DNA from: a virus
IMG/VR virus record: IMGVR_UViG_3300000553_000107
Location: 1-39,318 of that record
Direction: 5' to 3' (one strand)
DNA: 39,318 bases
Positions 1 through 8,678 of this stretch are shown in pieces. A model generated the notes under the pieces. That model was not told where the DNA came from. It saw only the letters and a list, made by a program, of their open reading frames with translations, and searched no databases. The position numbers were made by a program, and so were the translations under genes. Position 1 is the stretch's first letter. Every line of letters begins with the position of its first letter.

Positions 1-109
1 CCACTAGACAATCCATATTATGAAACACTGTAGCATATAGTGTTAATGCTCTGAATGCCTCTACCTCACTCGGAGGAGCGACAAATTCTGCACTAATGAT
101 TAGATTCAT
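1..109 (-). CDS. partial unknown gene, N-terminal 36 residues
   Basis: The reading frame starts with ATG at 109 and stays open to the left edge of the window, so only the first 36 residues are visible (beginning MNLIISAEFVAPPSE). The start overlaps the stop of the next gene upstream by ATGA, the tight coupling seen in most of this minus-strand operon. No family is recognisable from so short a piece. Confidence 0.6.
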   Translation of the reverse strand, partial: MNLIISAEFVAPPSEVEAFRALTLYATVFHNMDCLV

Positions 110-981
110 ATTTTCTGTATATAGTGGGAGCCTTGTTTAACTCTTGCCAAATTTAAACCAAAATTTTTGCTACCATATATTCTAGCAACAATATTTCTTA
201 GTGCTTGGTCTTTATCTTTTGCTACTGTAGTATATCGTTTACCATTAATCTTTACTTCAAAATTGTGTTTGGTTTCTTCTTCATTGATACTAACACTTTG
301 GTCATATAATTCTGTCTTTAAATCTTTAAGTCTTTCAATAAATCCATTATGTCTCAATAATTTGAATGTAAGGTTTTCTGTGCTTAATTCTCCGGTAGCA
401 TCCAATCCGTTTTGTCTTGTGTTATATAGATCCAAGAGCATTTTCTTCAACCCTTCTATTGTAGGGGCAGATTCGACCGCTTTAATCTTTCTAACCATTT
501 CTGCATATTTAATTCTAATGGCATTCTTGTCAATGGAAGTAATATCTTCCTTTGTTGGTTTCTTGACCCAGTTGTTATGTAATAATGAATAAACTCCATT
601 GGCATGTGTTTCATGTCCAATGTCCTGAATGTACACTTCAACATCCTTACCCTTTACCTTGATATTATGAGAATCATTCCATTTGGCCTTTAATGCGTCG
701 ATATATTTGGATGCATCTTCTTCCGGCATATTCAAATCTTTAAAATCAATAACCAAATGTAAATCAATATCACTATCACTTGAATAATTGTATGCGGCGG
801 CGCTTCCCAACAACAGGACATCATGTAATAACGGTTTGATTTCTATACTGTCGTAAAAATCTTGGGCGATTTTCAGCAATATTCTCGATACATCCGGCAA
901 TAAACTACCACTATTCAAATCCCATATAGTGGGATCTAATGTATCATTGTAAATTTTATAATTGTCTAAATGTTCAGACAT
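106..981 (-). CDS. nucleotidyltransferase-fold protein
   Basis: A protein of 291 residues. Residues 58-80 carry the hallmark of the pol-beta/MNT nucleotidyltransferase superfamily: a Gly-Ser (G59, S60) followed by D69-S70-D71-I72-D73, where D71 and D73 would bind the metal ions. Members transfer a nucleotide to a protein, RNA or small molecule; the substrate here cannot be told. The C-terminal 60 residues look like a separate small basic domain (around KINGKRYTTVAKDKDQALRN). The start overlaps the end of the upstream HAD nucleotidase by 8 nt, so the two are probably co-translated and may act on related nucleotide substrates; that link is inference from context. Confidence 0.7.
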   Translation of the reverse strand: MSEHLDNYKIYNDTLDPTIWDLNSGSLLPDVSRILLKIAQDFYDSIEIKPLLHDVLLLGSAAAYNYSSDSDIDLHLVIDFKDLNMPEEDASKYIDALKAKWNDSHNIKVKGKDVEVYIQDIGHETHANGVYSLLHNNWVKKPTKEDITSIDKNAIRIKYAEMVRKIKAVESAPTIEGLKKMLLDLYNTRQNGLDATGELSTENLTFKLLRHNGFIERLKDLKTELYDQSVSINEEETKHNFEVKINGKRYTTVAKDKDQALRNIVARIYGSKNFGLNLARVKQGSHYIQKI

Positions 982-1483
982 ATTTTTGTAGTTCTTTAAT
1001 AGTTTCTTGGGCCGATTTATATAATATTCCTATTCCACCATTAGATACCCATTTATCTATATTACCGGTCATATCATCGATTAAAATACTGTTTGTGCTG
1101 GCATATTTGGCTTTTAATGCTCTCTCTTCTACAATAATAACATCACTGTTTGATATGAATGAAAAGTGTCTGCGAATCCATTTTCTTTTACCAGATTTTG
1201 ATTCTGGTTTCCTCGTACTTGCTGTTAAAATTTTCATATGTAAAAAGTTGTCATAAATAAAACCCATTAAATCTTTAGCACCGGGCATTAATGGCATATC
1301 ACTCCAAAACCCTTCTCCAGCAGAATCAATCAAGTTCCAAAACTTGCTTTTACTATAGGTTGATATGAATGGCTCCGGATATAATCCTTCACCATATTTC
1401 ATTTTTGACAATACAAAAAATTCAGAATTGAAATCTGCTATTACACCATCGCAATCGACGTATACAATGTATTCTTGCTCCAT
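974..1483 (-). CDS. HAD-family 5'(3')-deoxyribonucleotidase-like protein
   Basis: A protein of 169 residues with HAD motif I near the N-terminus (DCDGVIADF; D10 the likely nucleophile and D12 the general acid), motif II in ILTAST after a phosphatase cap, and a final acidic motif LIDDMTGN followed by WVSNGGIGILY. This order and length match the NT5C-type deoxyribonucleotidases that phages use to dephosphorylate dNMPs and adjust nucleotide pools. It is the first gene after a gap of about 390 bases. There is no clear Shine-Dalgarno sequence; a TATTTATA box ends 3 nt before the ATG. Exact substrate specificity is not visible. Confidence 0.8.
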   Translation of the reverse strand: MEQEYIVYVDCDGVIADFNSEFFVLSKMKYGEGLYPEPFISTYSKSKFWNLIDSAGEGFWSDMPLMPGAKDLMGFIYDNFLHMKILTASTRKPESKSGKRKWIRRHFSFISNSDVIIVEERALKAKYASTNSILIDDMTGNIDKWVSNGGIGILYKSAQETIKELQKYV

Positions 1484-1486
1484 GAG

Positions 1487-1494
1487 TATAAATA
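1487..1494 (-). promoter_or_regulatory. TATTTATA box 3 nt before the HAD gene
   Basis: On the minus strand TATTTATA is followed by CTC and then the ATG of the nucleotidase gene. If it acted as a -10 element, the transcript would be nearly leaderless. Function is unproven. Confidence 0.35.
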
Positions 1495-1544
1495 TAACTT
1501 TGTTGAGTAAAAACGAGCATTAGTTATTTTAATTACGATTTTGC

Positions 1545-1572
1545 TTGACACAGGCACAAAAATTGTTAGAAT
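1545..1572 (+). promoter_or_regulatory. plus-strand sigma-70-like promoter candidate
   Basis: TTGACA at 1545-1550, a 16-base spacer, and TAGAAT at 1567-1572 (five of six matches to TATAAT). It points away from the minus-strand genes into the gap and towards the antisense strand of the homing endonuclease. A small or antisense RNA is possible but no such gene is visible. Confidence 0.3.
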
Positions 1573-1855
1573 GGTTCTTAGTAATCTCCTTAATAACACA
1601 ATAAAAATTAATAACTTAAAACTAATAATTATTAAACTTTATACATCCACAAAGTAGAGAACTTTTTCAACTTCATCAATAATTATATTACCAGAATTCA
1701 AATAAATAATTTAAATTGTACAATAATCCATTAATCAGATAAATTTATGGTGTATGGGGTGAATAATACAAGAATAACCAAACTATATGATATTATTATT
1801 TACAGAATAGCCATTAAAAGGGATGGTTTCAGTAATCAATAACTTTAAAAGTATC

Positions 1856-1873
1856 ATTATTTATATAAATAAT
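1856..1873. repeat. 18-base perfect palindrome
   Basis: ATTATTTATATAAATAAT is its own reverse complement and lies just past the stop codon of the homing endonuclease (1878). It contains TATAAATA and TATTTATA overlapping. It could be a weak terminator-like or protein-binding site; there is no GC-rich stem. Confidence 0.5.
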
Positions 1874-1877
1874 ACAA

Positions 1878-3383
1878 TTATGATTTAATCCATTCAAATT
1901 TCAGATGTCCACAATCCCATATTCTATCAAACCCATTTAATTGCATATTTTGCCATTCTGATAATTTTGGATCAAAATTGGTTAATTTCTTTGATAGTTT
2001 GTGTTTTTGGAAATTTGTTCTATCTATTGGCGCACAATAGTTTTTGTGGAAATAATGATAACTTGGTGGGGTATCCGATACAAATGACATCCCAATATTA
2101 TTATAAACATTACCATTAAAAAAGCGCTTATCAGCATATGTTACAATAGAAGACACTTGATTTGTGTTAATAAAATGTTTAAATAGTTTGGACGCACCAC
2201 CAATAATTGTGGTATTTAATAATGTACAATATCGTGACATTTCATATTGATACTTTTTATCGTACCTAGATTTTATAAAAGTCATAACGGACACCAAATT
2301 ATCATTATAATATAAACCAAGTTTAATAGAACTATTGTCATCCCCCTGAATATGATTTTTAAAAAGAAACGAAGATTTATCAGTTTCGGATAACACTTGG
2401 ATTATACATTTTCTAGCATAAATTTTAGTAGACTTAGATAGTTTGTTAAGTAAGATGCTTTCTACAATTTCCCGTTTGTTTAACCATTCCCAATCCCATA
2501 TATGTAATAGATTGACATTTTTACTGGCGCAGGTTTGTGTTTTAGTTAAATGATACTTTTTATCCTTTCCACCAGCCAATTCGCTATGCCAATAAACACC
2601 ATCACATTCTATACCAAGATTCAACGATGGTATATAAATATCAATTTCGTTACCATTTAAAATACTTCTATCATGTTGTTTAATATCAAGAATATGTTGT
2701 TTAAGAAAATCAAAAATCTCAGTTTCAACTTTTGACTTAAATCTTGCGTGTGGATAACATACCAAACACCTTGGTATATTACCGGAATATAAATTATCAT
2801 CAAATTCGTTATTACATACACCACATCTGAATTTATACAAATTATTATATTCAGAACCAATATAATCTTCTCTTTTAAACAATGGTATAACCACGCCTTT
2901 AAGTCGGCTTCCATTAAAAATATGTTCTATCATTTCATCAATTTTTTTCTGCTTCCTCTGAACCTTAACACTTTGTAATTGTGACACATTAGAAATATCA
3001 TTTGTTTTTAAATAATTCTTAAATTTATCAGACTTAAATCCAATTTCACCGGCAGCAGTTCTATCAGTAATGCTTTTTAATGTATTCGGCGATATATTCA
3101 TACCATACTTTTCGTTGTTTGTTTGTAACATCTTATCTCTATTATTATAAGTTGCATCACCATATTTTTCAAGTTTTGTCTTTTTTACTTGTTCAACATT
3201 AACATAATTTTCATTACCATATCTTTCTAATAATGTTTTTTTCATATTCTTTACCACATCATCATAAGCACCAGCTTCTCGTTTCTTTTTAATCTTATCC
3301 TTTACCCACGGAAGTTGTGATGGATGCGAAACTCCATATTTTTTCATAAATGCGTCTTTTATTTTTTGTCCTCTATTTGTCAT
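1878..3383 (-). CDS. free-standing homing endonuclease, EDxHD/Vsr-like nuclease with C-terminal GNAT/Mom-like domain
   Basis: A protein of 501 residues. Residues 1-100 hold degenerate repeats of the KKYGVxNxxQ type (KKYGVSHPSQ, ERYGNENY, EKYGDATY), a DNA-recognition region common in phage homing endonucleases. A zinc ribbon follows (C187/C190 and C206/C209). The nuclease core at about 215-300 has EIDIYIPSLNLGIECDG and YWHSE, a KKYH...K segment, and LLHIWDWEW, which fits the EDxHD variant of the PD-(D/E)XK/Vsr fold. Residues 322-500 are the second domain: NHIQGDD, LGLYYNDNLVSVMTF, GGASKLFKHF, TYADKRFFNGNVY, then EWQNMQLNGFDRIWDCG. Two paralogues with the same order lie at 22038 and 33634. The gene sits alone between the terminator after the tail sheath and an intergenic gap, typical of an optional mobile gene. 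Confidence 0.8.
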   Translation of the reverse strand: MTNRGQKIKDAFMKKYGVSHPSQLPWVKDKIKKKREAGAYDDVVKNMKKTLLERYGNENYVNVEQVKKTKLEKYGDATYNNRDKMLQTNNEKYGMNISPNTLKSITDRTAAGEIGFKSDKFKNYLKTNDISNVSQLQSVKVQRKQKKIDEMIEHIFNGSRLKGVVIPLFKREDYIGSEYNNLYKFRCGVCNNEFDDNLYSGNIPRCLVCYPHARFKSKVETEIFDFLKQHILDIKQHDRSILNGNEIDIYIPSLNLGIECDGVYWHSELAGGKDKKYHLTKTQTCASKNVNLLHIWDWEWLNKREIVESILLNKLSKSTKIYARKCIIQVLSETDKSSFLFKNHIQGDDNSSIKLGLYYNDNLVSVMTFIKSRYDKKYQYEMSRYCTLLNTTIIGGASKLFKHFINTNQVSSIVTYADKRFFNGNVYNNIGMSFVSDTPPSYHYFHKNYCAPIDRTNFQKHKLSKKLTNFDPKLSEWQNMQLNGFDRIWDCGHLKFEWIKS

Positions 3384-3430
3384 AATAATACCCCATATTT
3401 AATTGATTATAATTATAACACATAAAAACA

Positions 3431-3466
3431 AAAAACACTACTATTTTTAATCATAGTAGTGTTTTT
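3431..3466 (-). terminator. rho-independent terminator after the tail sheath gene
   Basis: A 13-bp perfect stem (AAAAACACTACTA at 3431-3443 and TAGTAGTGTTTTT at 3454-3466) encloses a 10-base loop. On the minus strand the stem is followed by a T-rich run (complement of 3423-3436). The A/T tails on both sides could allow termination in both directions. It lies 21 bases beyond the sheath stop codon. Confidence 0.85.
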
Positions 3467-3486
3467 ATATTTGTATAATTTCAATA

Positions 3487-6400
3487 TTAAGCGCCGGGGA
3501 ACGTCGCACCGGTAGGCATAACATTAAAATCTAATACTATAAACTCTGCTGTTTTTGCAGGTTGTAGATAGATTTGTCCATAAAGAATATTTCTATCAAC
3601 AATATCTGGGGTGTTATTTGTTTCATCCATAACAACTTTGAAGGCATATAAACCACTGCGTTGTTGTACTCCGCTCAAGTAAGGATTAACAATGCTCAAG
3701 AACTGATTTCTTGTAGCACTTACATTTTGCTCAAACACAAGATACTTACTTGCACTTGCAATGTATTTTTTCAAGGCAATCAACAATCTACGAACATTGA
3801 TTCTGTCCAATGCACTAGCTTTGACTTGGAGAGTCTTTTGTCCCCAAACAGAGATACCAGTTCCAGGGAAAGCTGCAATCGGATTAACACGACCATCATA
3901 CAGAGTATCGCGTTCAAGATGTGTAGTTCTGTCAAGCAATTGAACGGCATTAGTAATACCACCACGATTCAATCCAGCAGGAGCAAACCATTCGGCCGCA
4001 ACTTGGTCGTTAGCAGCATAAACAGCAGGCAACACTACGGAAGGTGGAACACTGATAATCTTATTAGTATTGGTATCAAGAATCTTAATCCAAGGATAAT
4101 AAGTAGCAGCATAGTTTGTATCAAACTTAGCGGCTTCATTTACTGCGGCATCAATCAAACCAACGCTTTGGTTACTTGCGGGGAACACTACATTGTCCAT
4201 GATATAGAAACAATCACCACGAGTTTCGCACATATCAACAACAAGGTTAACAACATAACTGTGCAAGCTTGAGAAGATTCCGGGAGTAACGATTAAGTTA
4301 ATATCCCATTCATCAGCATTACCAAGTGCACCAATGCATTGACTGTAAGCAACACTACCGGCACTCTTAATATTGGTACAATCCAATCCTTGTGTATTAC
4401 CAGCAAGAATGTTAGAACCAACATTAATCGGAATTCCCGGCCATTGACCATCAAATCCGGCTTGGAAACCAAGAACGAACTTACGTTTCAATACATTGGT
4501 AGATTCATCGGCAGTAACATATGATGGAACAATGCTTCCTACCACAACACCACCATCTGCATAATCTGTTTCAAGATCAAATGCTACATTAGCACCAGTA
4601 CTTAAATTGGAACCAAATGCTGGTAATGGAGCAAAATATTGTTTCGTATCACCAGATACACCAATATCCAACGATGAGGTAGGATAAAGTGCAATCAATT
4701 CTTCGGAAGCACCAACCGGAACGTCACCAAATACAACTCCCGATGGATATTTTCCGGGCTGCACATCGTATGTAGAAGCCTTGCTATATTTCATTGTAGG
4801 AATGAATGCACCATAATTACTGTCAATCGGTGTAACATATGGATCAAATCCGTAAGGAACACAAATTTCAGGATAAACGATGTCAGTCATTTCAATACGG
4901 ATAAACTTGCTTTGATTGGTAAATGTACCAAACTCAACAACTTTACCAGCAAATGTAATAAAGTTATACTTATCACCAATCAGTCTTGCGACATAATTAG
5001 CAGATGAAGGATCCAAATTACAATTTTGGAAAGTTTCTAAGTATATAGGACGCTTGTCTGTATCACTATAATCTCTTACAGATACAGTAAATGAACCATA
5101 GGTTGAACCAGGAACTGTTCCTGCGAGTTTAACATTACTAATTTCAATCTTATAGCGAGTATTATCCCCGGTTCCATCACCAAGAGTATGAACCTTAAAC
5201 AATTTATACTTAGTAGGAGTAGAACTTCCACTAATATCACCAGACCAAGGAGAAATACCCTGTGAATTAATCCACGGAGTCTCCGCTTCACGAATAGCAA
5301 AAGCACTGTCACCGGAGGTAGTATTAAGGGAATAAGCATCGGTGAAATTCAATGTATCACCAAGTTGAGCCAATCCAGGAATAGAAGTTCCACCAACAAC
5401 CTGCCATGCCCAAGGTTCTGCAACAATAGCGTCAATAGTGTTATTGAAAATATTATACAAATACGCAGCTTCAACTTTCTGTCCACGGGCAACAGGTTGT
5501 CCACCAGCAGTTGCATCATTACCAAACACGGAAGTAATATAGTTGTTCTTTGTGGAATCCACAGAGAAATTATAATTTCCATAGGTTACATTATTAGTAT
5601 TGTCTTTCAACAATAAACTGTAACCAGTGTTGAATACTGACGATGAACCAGACCCAGTTGGGACGGTTGGTGTCAATATTGAACCAGAGAAACCAGGAAG
5701 ACTTAAATCCGCAGCTTGGTCTTCATGTTGAGTATTGGCAAGAACTGCCAAAACTTTAAAATTACTGCTTCCTTGACCCGGGAGATTACATGGATCTCCG
5801 AATGAAATGGACGCTGTTGTAAAGTTTCCTGTATAATCACCATAAGAACCACTAATTGTTCCACTGGTAATATATAATACTGCTCCACATCCTCCGGCAG
5901 AACGAAGTGCTGTAAATGTAGGATTAACTAATGAAATATTACATCCATAAAATGCAGTTGCTGGTGTAATTGCAATTGGCCCAGCATAGCTTGCGCTGAA
6001 ATTTGAACTGGTCAATTGACTCTCATTTAATGCCTGCAACAACTTGGCATCATCAGATGCACCACTTCCCTGAATACTGGAAGTAATATAATGACTGGAT
6101 GCAGTGATTGGTAATGTAATAGTGCCGAACAAGAAATCCTTACCAGCATAATCAGCATAATTTTCAACGCCATTAGACGAAGAAACAAAACTTGAAGAAT
6201 CATGGTTTAAATAAACCGAAATTTGGCCATTGATATATACATTTCCAGAACCACTAGAGTTATACGTCACAATTCCTTCTGTCGGATTAGATGTGCTTCC
6301 ATCGGGGCTCAATACAAATGATAATTCATATCCAGTTGCTGCCGCAGGCGTTCCCGGTTCAACATCCAAATCCAATGAAATTCTATCCCACGATCCACTT

Positions 6401-6732
6401 CTGGCATAAATAAGATATGGATTATTTTGTTTATATCCAGTCAATGCACCGACACGGCAAATTGTTACCTGACCTTGTTCGGCCAAGTATTGCTGTGCAG
6501 TATATGGACCATAATAAACACCATCAGCAACACCGAAAAGTGTTTGTAGTGTAGTTTGGTCTGTTACTAATGTTGGTGAGAATGCAGGACCCTTTGGAAA
6601 AGGTGCCACAATTGCTCCGCCGATATTAGCAACGCCTTGTGCTAATGCTGACTGGTCAAGTTCTCTGGTAAAAACTCCAGGACTTACGATATTTGGATCT
6701 GGTTTAAATTTTCCACCGCTTTGAATTGGCAT
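3487..6732 (-). CDS. contractile tail sheath protein, T4 gp18-like
   Basis: A protein of 1081 residues that polymerises around the tail tube and contracts at infection. The N-terminus (VSPGVFTRELDQS, then GGAIVAPFPKGPA) and the segment TQ-like TICRVG are typical of myoviral sheath proteins, as is the C-terminal third: LYDGRVNPIAAFPGTG, GISVWGQKTL, LDRINVRRLLIALKKY, FEQNVSATRNQFL and GQIYLQPAKTAEFIVLDF. It is much longer than T4 gp18 (about 660 residues), with the extra length in the Ser/Gly/Thr-rich middle, probably surface-exposed domains. The Shine-Dalgarno sequence TAGGAG lies inside the last codons of the preceding homing endonuclease, whose stop is only 4 nt away. A strong terminator follows the gene. 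Confidence 0.93.
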   Translation of the reverse strand: MPIQSGGKFKPDPNIVSPGVFTRELDQSALAQGVANIGGAIVAPFPKGPAFSPTLVTDQTTLQTLFGVADGVYYGPYTAQQYLAEQGQVTICRVGALTGYKQNNPYLIYARSGSWDRISLDLDVEPGTPAAATGYELSFVLSPDGSTSNPTEGIVTYNSSGSGNVYINGQISVYLNHDSSSFVSSSNGVENYADYAGKDFLFGTITLPITASSHYITSSIQGSGASDDAKLLQALNESQLTSSNFSASYAGPIAITPATAFYGCNISLVNPTFTALRSAGGCGAVLYITSGTISGSYGDYTGNFTTASISFGDPCNLPGQGSSNFKVLAVLANTQHEDQAADLSLPGFSGSILTPTVPTGSGSSSVFNTGYSLLLKDNTNNVTYGNYNFSVDSTKNNYITSVFGNDATAGGQPVARGQKVEAAYLYNIFNNTIDAIVAEPWAWQVVGGTSIPGLAQLGDTLNFTDAYSLNTTSGDSAFAIREAETPWINSQGISPWSGDISGSSTPTKYKLFKVHTLGDGTGDNTRYKIEISNVKLAGTVPGSTYGSFTVSVRDYSDTDKRPIYLETFQNCNLDPSSANYVARLIGDKYNFITFAGKVVEFGTFTNQSKFIRIEMTDIVYPEICVPYGFDPYVTPIDSNYGAFIPTMKYSKASTYDVQPGKYPSGVVFGDVPVGASEELIALYPTSSLDIGVSGDTKQYFAPLPAFGSNLSTGANVAFDLETDYADGGVVVGSIVPSYVTADESTNVLKRKFVLGFQAGFDGQWPGIPINVGSNILAGNTQGLDCTNIKSAGSVAYSQCIGALGNADEWDINLIVTPGIFSSLHSYVVNLVVDMCETRGDCFYIMDNVVFPASNQSVGLIDAAVNEAAKFDTNYAATYYPWIKILDTNTNKIISVPPSVVLPAVYAANDQVAAEWFAPAGLNRGGITNAVQLLDRTTHLERDTLYDGRVNPIAAFPGTGISVWGQKTLQVKASALDRINVRRLLIALKKYIASASKYLVFEQNVSATRNQFLSIVNPYLSGVQQRSGLYAFKVVMDETNNTPDIVDRNILYGQIYLQPAKTAEFIVLDFNVMPTGATFPGA

Positions 6733-6736
6733 CGAA

Positions 6737-7423
6737 TTATTCTCCTAATGTACCTGCGAGTACGGTTTGTTTGTCACCACAAGATGAACGATATACATCA
6801 TTGAACTTGTTTGTGACCGCATTAAATCTCCAAAAACCCCGTGGATTTAAAATATTAATTATTTTATTTTGTCTATCTAAATCCAGTTTTTTTTGTTTAT
6901 TTTTCATATGATACTTACCATCATATTCCATAACCACATTATGTATCGGGTCGTATCCATCTATATAAAAAAGCGACTCATCTGTGTGAATCTGATAGTT
7001 AGGTTCAAAATTAAACCCCAATTTATTCCATTTTTCTAATAGTTCCAATTGCCCCACATCGGTCTTAACCTTAATCCATCTTGATTTAGATAGCGCACCA
7101 ACGTGTCGCGATCTAACATCTGGTCTCTGCATAACAACCTTAGCAATTTCAGATGATTTTTTTCTTTCCTCTGGATTCATATATCGATTTGTCGCTGATT
7201 TTGACATGGATTCCCTACAACTATCACTTATCATTCGTTTTTTATTAACAATACTTCTTACACAACTAACACAGTGCCTATCTTTATATGCCCGTCTAGC
7301 AGATTCACGTGTCTTTAGCATCCTAAAAGAATTGCACAAACTACACAACACAAGATAACACCCATTATCAAGCATTTTAATATGCCCCTGTGATATTCCA
7401 TATTTTACACTGTTAACATTCAT
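6737..7423 (-). CDS. homing endonuclease-like nuclease
   Basis: A protein of 228 residues with two Cys pairs near the N-terminus (C27/C30 and C51/C54, a likely zinc knuckle), a basic region at 74-115 resembling NUMOD3-type DNA-binding repeats (SKSATNRYMNPEERKKSSEI), and a C-terminal nuclease core: FYIDGYDPIHNVVMEYDGKYH at about 152-172, then DLDRQNKIINIL and WRFN. The spacing of D/E residues fits a PD-(D/E)XK or EDxHD enzyme. It is unlike the three large paralogues in the window. It is wedged between a small coiled-coil gene and the tail sheath gene, and its end supplies the sheath ribosome site, so it is well adapted to its place. Target site unknown. Confidence 0.65.
   Translation of the reverse strand: MNVNSVKYGISQGHIKMLDNGCYLVLCSLCNSFRMLKTRESARRAYKDRHCVSCVRSIVNKKRMISDSCRESMSKSATNRYMNPEERKKSSEIAKVVMQRPDVRSRHVGALSKSRWIKVKTDVGQLELLEKWNKLGFNFEPNYQIHTDESLFYIDGYDPIHNVVMEYDGKYHMKNKQKKLDLDRQNKIINILNPRGFWRFNAVTNKFNDVYRSSCGDKQTVLAGTLGE
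6740..6746 (-). promoter_or_regulatory. sheath Shine-Dalgarno inside the upstream ORF
   Basis: TAGGAGA on the minus strand, 7 nt before the sheath ATG, is made of the last codons of the homing endonuclease. The sheath start therefore depends on sequence that belongs to the mobile gene. Confidence 0.6.
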
Positions 7424-7438
7424 GGTTTTAAATCTGAA

Positions 7439-7446
7439 TATAAATA
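7439..7446 (-). promoter_or_regulatory. TATTTATA box 15 nt before the homing endonuclease start
   Basis: Minus-strand TATTTATA lies in the 62-base space between the coiled-coil gene and the endonuclease, with no Shine-Dalgarno sequence nearby. Confidence 0.3.
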
Positions 7447-7485
7447 TAAAAATAACATTTGAAACATCATATTTTATGATTATTT

Positions 7486-7785
7486 TTATTTTGTGAGTGT
7501 AGGAACAAACTCTCCGGTATCAACAGACATAGTTCCTTCACCATATTTCTGTCTAATTTTAGTTAAGAACGCAGATTCTTCATTTTGTATGGTCAAATAC
7601 TCTTTTTGTACATCTTTTTCAGCATTATCAATATTATTAAGCCTTTCTTCCAGTTCTTTAATATTGGCCTCAATACCAAATCTTTCCAACTGGATTTGTC
7701 CAAAATTGAAGATTTTTTGTCGAAATTTATGTCTTAAATCGCGTAATTCTTTCAATTCTTCATCTGTAATTTTTGTTGGTTCCAT
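7486..7785 (-). CDS. small coiled-coil protein of unknown function
   Basis: A charged protein of 99 residues predicted to be almost entirely helical (LKELRDLRHKFRQK, then IKELEERLNNIDNAEKDVQ), ending in a short tail KYGEGTMSVDTGEFVPT. Small proteins with this pattern, a long coiled coil and a KYG-x-G-x-(hydrophobic)-x-x-x-TG ending, are familiar in T4-like phages of marine bacteria, where they are unassigned. The start follows the stop of the glycosyltransferase gene by 2 nt, so the two are translated as a unit. Function unknown. Confidence 0.7.
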   Translation of the reverse strand: MEPTKITDEELKELRDLRHKFRQKIFNFGQIQLERFGIEANIKELEERLNNIDNAEKDVQKEYLTIQNEESAFLTKIRQKYGEGTMSVDTGEFVPTLTK

Positions 7786-7787
7786 GG

Positions 7788-8678
7788 TTATCCCTTTATT
7801 AGTTGTTCTGCTATTTCATTTGTATTAAAAATTTCCTTATCGCCATAAGGATAATCGGAAAGAACGCCTTCGAGTCGGAACGCCTCTATGTATGAGTATG
7901 GTAATTGTAAATCGGTTGGTATATTTCCAATGATATTACTGTTTGTTTTATAACCAAGAATGTTTACATTATTGATTGGCCACAACACCGTCGCGGTTTG
8001 TCCTAGTGCAGCAGTTGCATGTTGACCAAAACTATCAATCAATAATCTTTTTGCAGGTAAATTTAATACACAAAACAGCTCCCTAATATCATCTGTGGTA
8101 ACACTTATAACACCATCACCATATTGTGGTTGATTGTTCATTCTGATATGTAAAATCTTAAAATGTTGTTTTAGTATATTGACGATATCATTGACAAAAT
8201 TCAATGGCATATCTCTTACCCAACTATACGGGAATGGGAGATTCATACCACCATTTGCTTGTAAAATCAATAATGGTCTATTATCAACAACATACTTGCT
8301 TCTAAATAACAATTGTTCGACCGGATTTATGTATAATTTTGGTGTTGTATTTATAGTAGGAACACCACACTGTTCAGACCAACACTGAATACAATGCATA
8401 TCCTTTTTAATATAAGCGGTATGATGATATGGCTCAGTTTTTAAGAATAAAAAATCTTTGTCTTTAATATAGTCATCATAAAAAAAACGACATTCGGAAT
8501 TTCCATACACCCGCCAAGCATCGGGATGATTAATAAAGGTTCTCGGCCATGCCGCAACCACAATTATTTTTGAATCAGGGTACGCCATTTTAATGTTTGA
8601 TAAAACTGCGGTAGCCATTATATTTTTTCCTATACCACCATGTACATCAAATATTATATATTTTGGTTGTTTATTCAT
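7788..8678 (-). CDS. glycosyltransferase, GT9/heptosyltransferase-like
   Basis: A protein of 296 residues. The N-terminal half has DVHGGIGKNIMATAVLSNIK at 12-31, the Gly-rich acceptor-side loop of GT9-type enzymes, followed by a Rossmann strand (SKIIVVAAWP). The C-terminal half has LLIDSFGQHATAALGQTATVLWP, matching the donor-nucleotide region (D-S-x-x-x-H-x-A-x-A-x-G) of ADP-heptose:LPS heptosyltransferases and relatives. It would transfer a sugar to a glycan, or to phage DNA or protein; the substrate is not visible. Its start overlaps the end of the DUF723 nuclease by 8 nt. It could modify host surface glycans to block superinfection, or decorate virion proteins. Confidence 0.7.
   Translation of the reverse strand: MNKQPKYIIFDVHGGIGKNIMATAVLSNIKMAYPDSKIIVVAAWPRTFINHPDAWRVYGNSECRFFYDDYIKDKDFLFLKTEPYHHTAYIKKDMHCIQCWSEQCGVPTINTTPKLYINPVEQLLFRSKYVVDNRPLLILQANGGMNLPFPYSWVRDMPLNFVNDIVNILKQHFKILHIRMNNQPQYGDGVISVTTDDIRELFCVLNLPAKRLLIDSFGQHATAALGQTATVLWPINNVNILGYKTNSNIIGNIPTDLQLPYSYIEAFRLEGVLSDYPYGDKEIFNTNEIAEQLIKG

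Larger units (their letters stand above)
1484..1877. other. AT-rich gap of 394 bases without a convincing gene
   Basis: This is the longest gene-free stretch in the window. It separates a homing endonuclease from the nucleotidase it would be transcribed with. It contains an 18-base perfect palindrome at 1856-1873 and a plus-strand sigma-70-like promoter at 1545-1572. A 31-codon plus-strand ORF at 1748-1843 lacks a ribosome site. No tRNA cloverleaf was seen by eye. Confidence 0.6.

Noticed and set aside
1748-1843. 31-codon plus-strand ORF (MVYGVNNTRITKLYDIIIYR...) in the left gap
   Set aside because: No ribosome site and too short to judge; the KLYDI phrase is not enough to call an endonuclease fragment.
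3661-4272. Plus-strand ORF of 203 codons opposite the tail sheath
   Set aside because: It lies wholly inside a confident sheath gene, has no recognisable domain and no ribosome site; long antisense frames are expected from its codon use.
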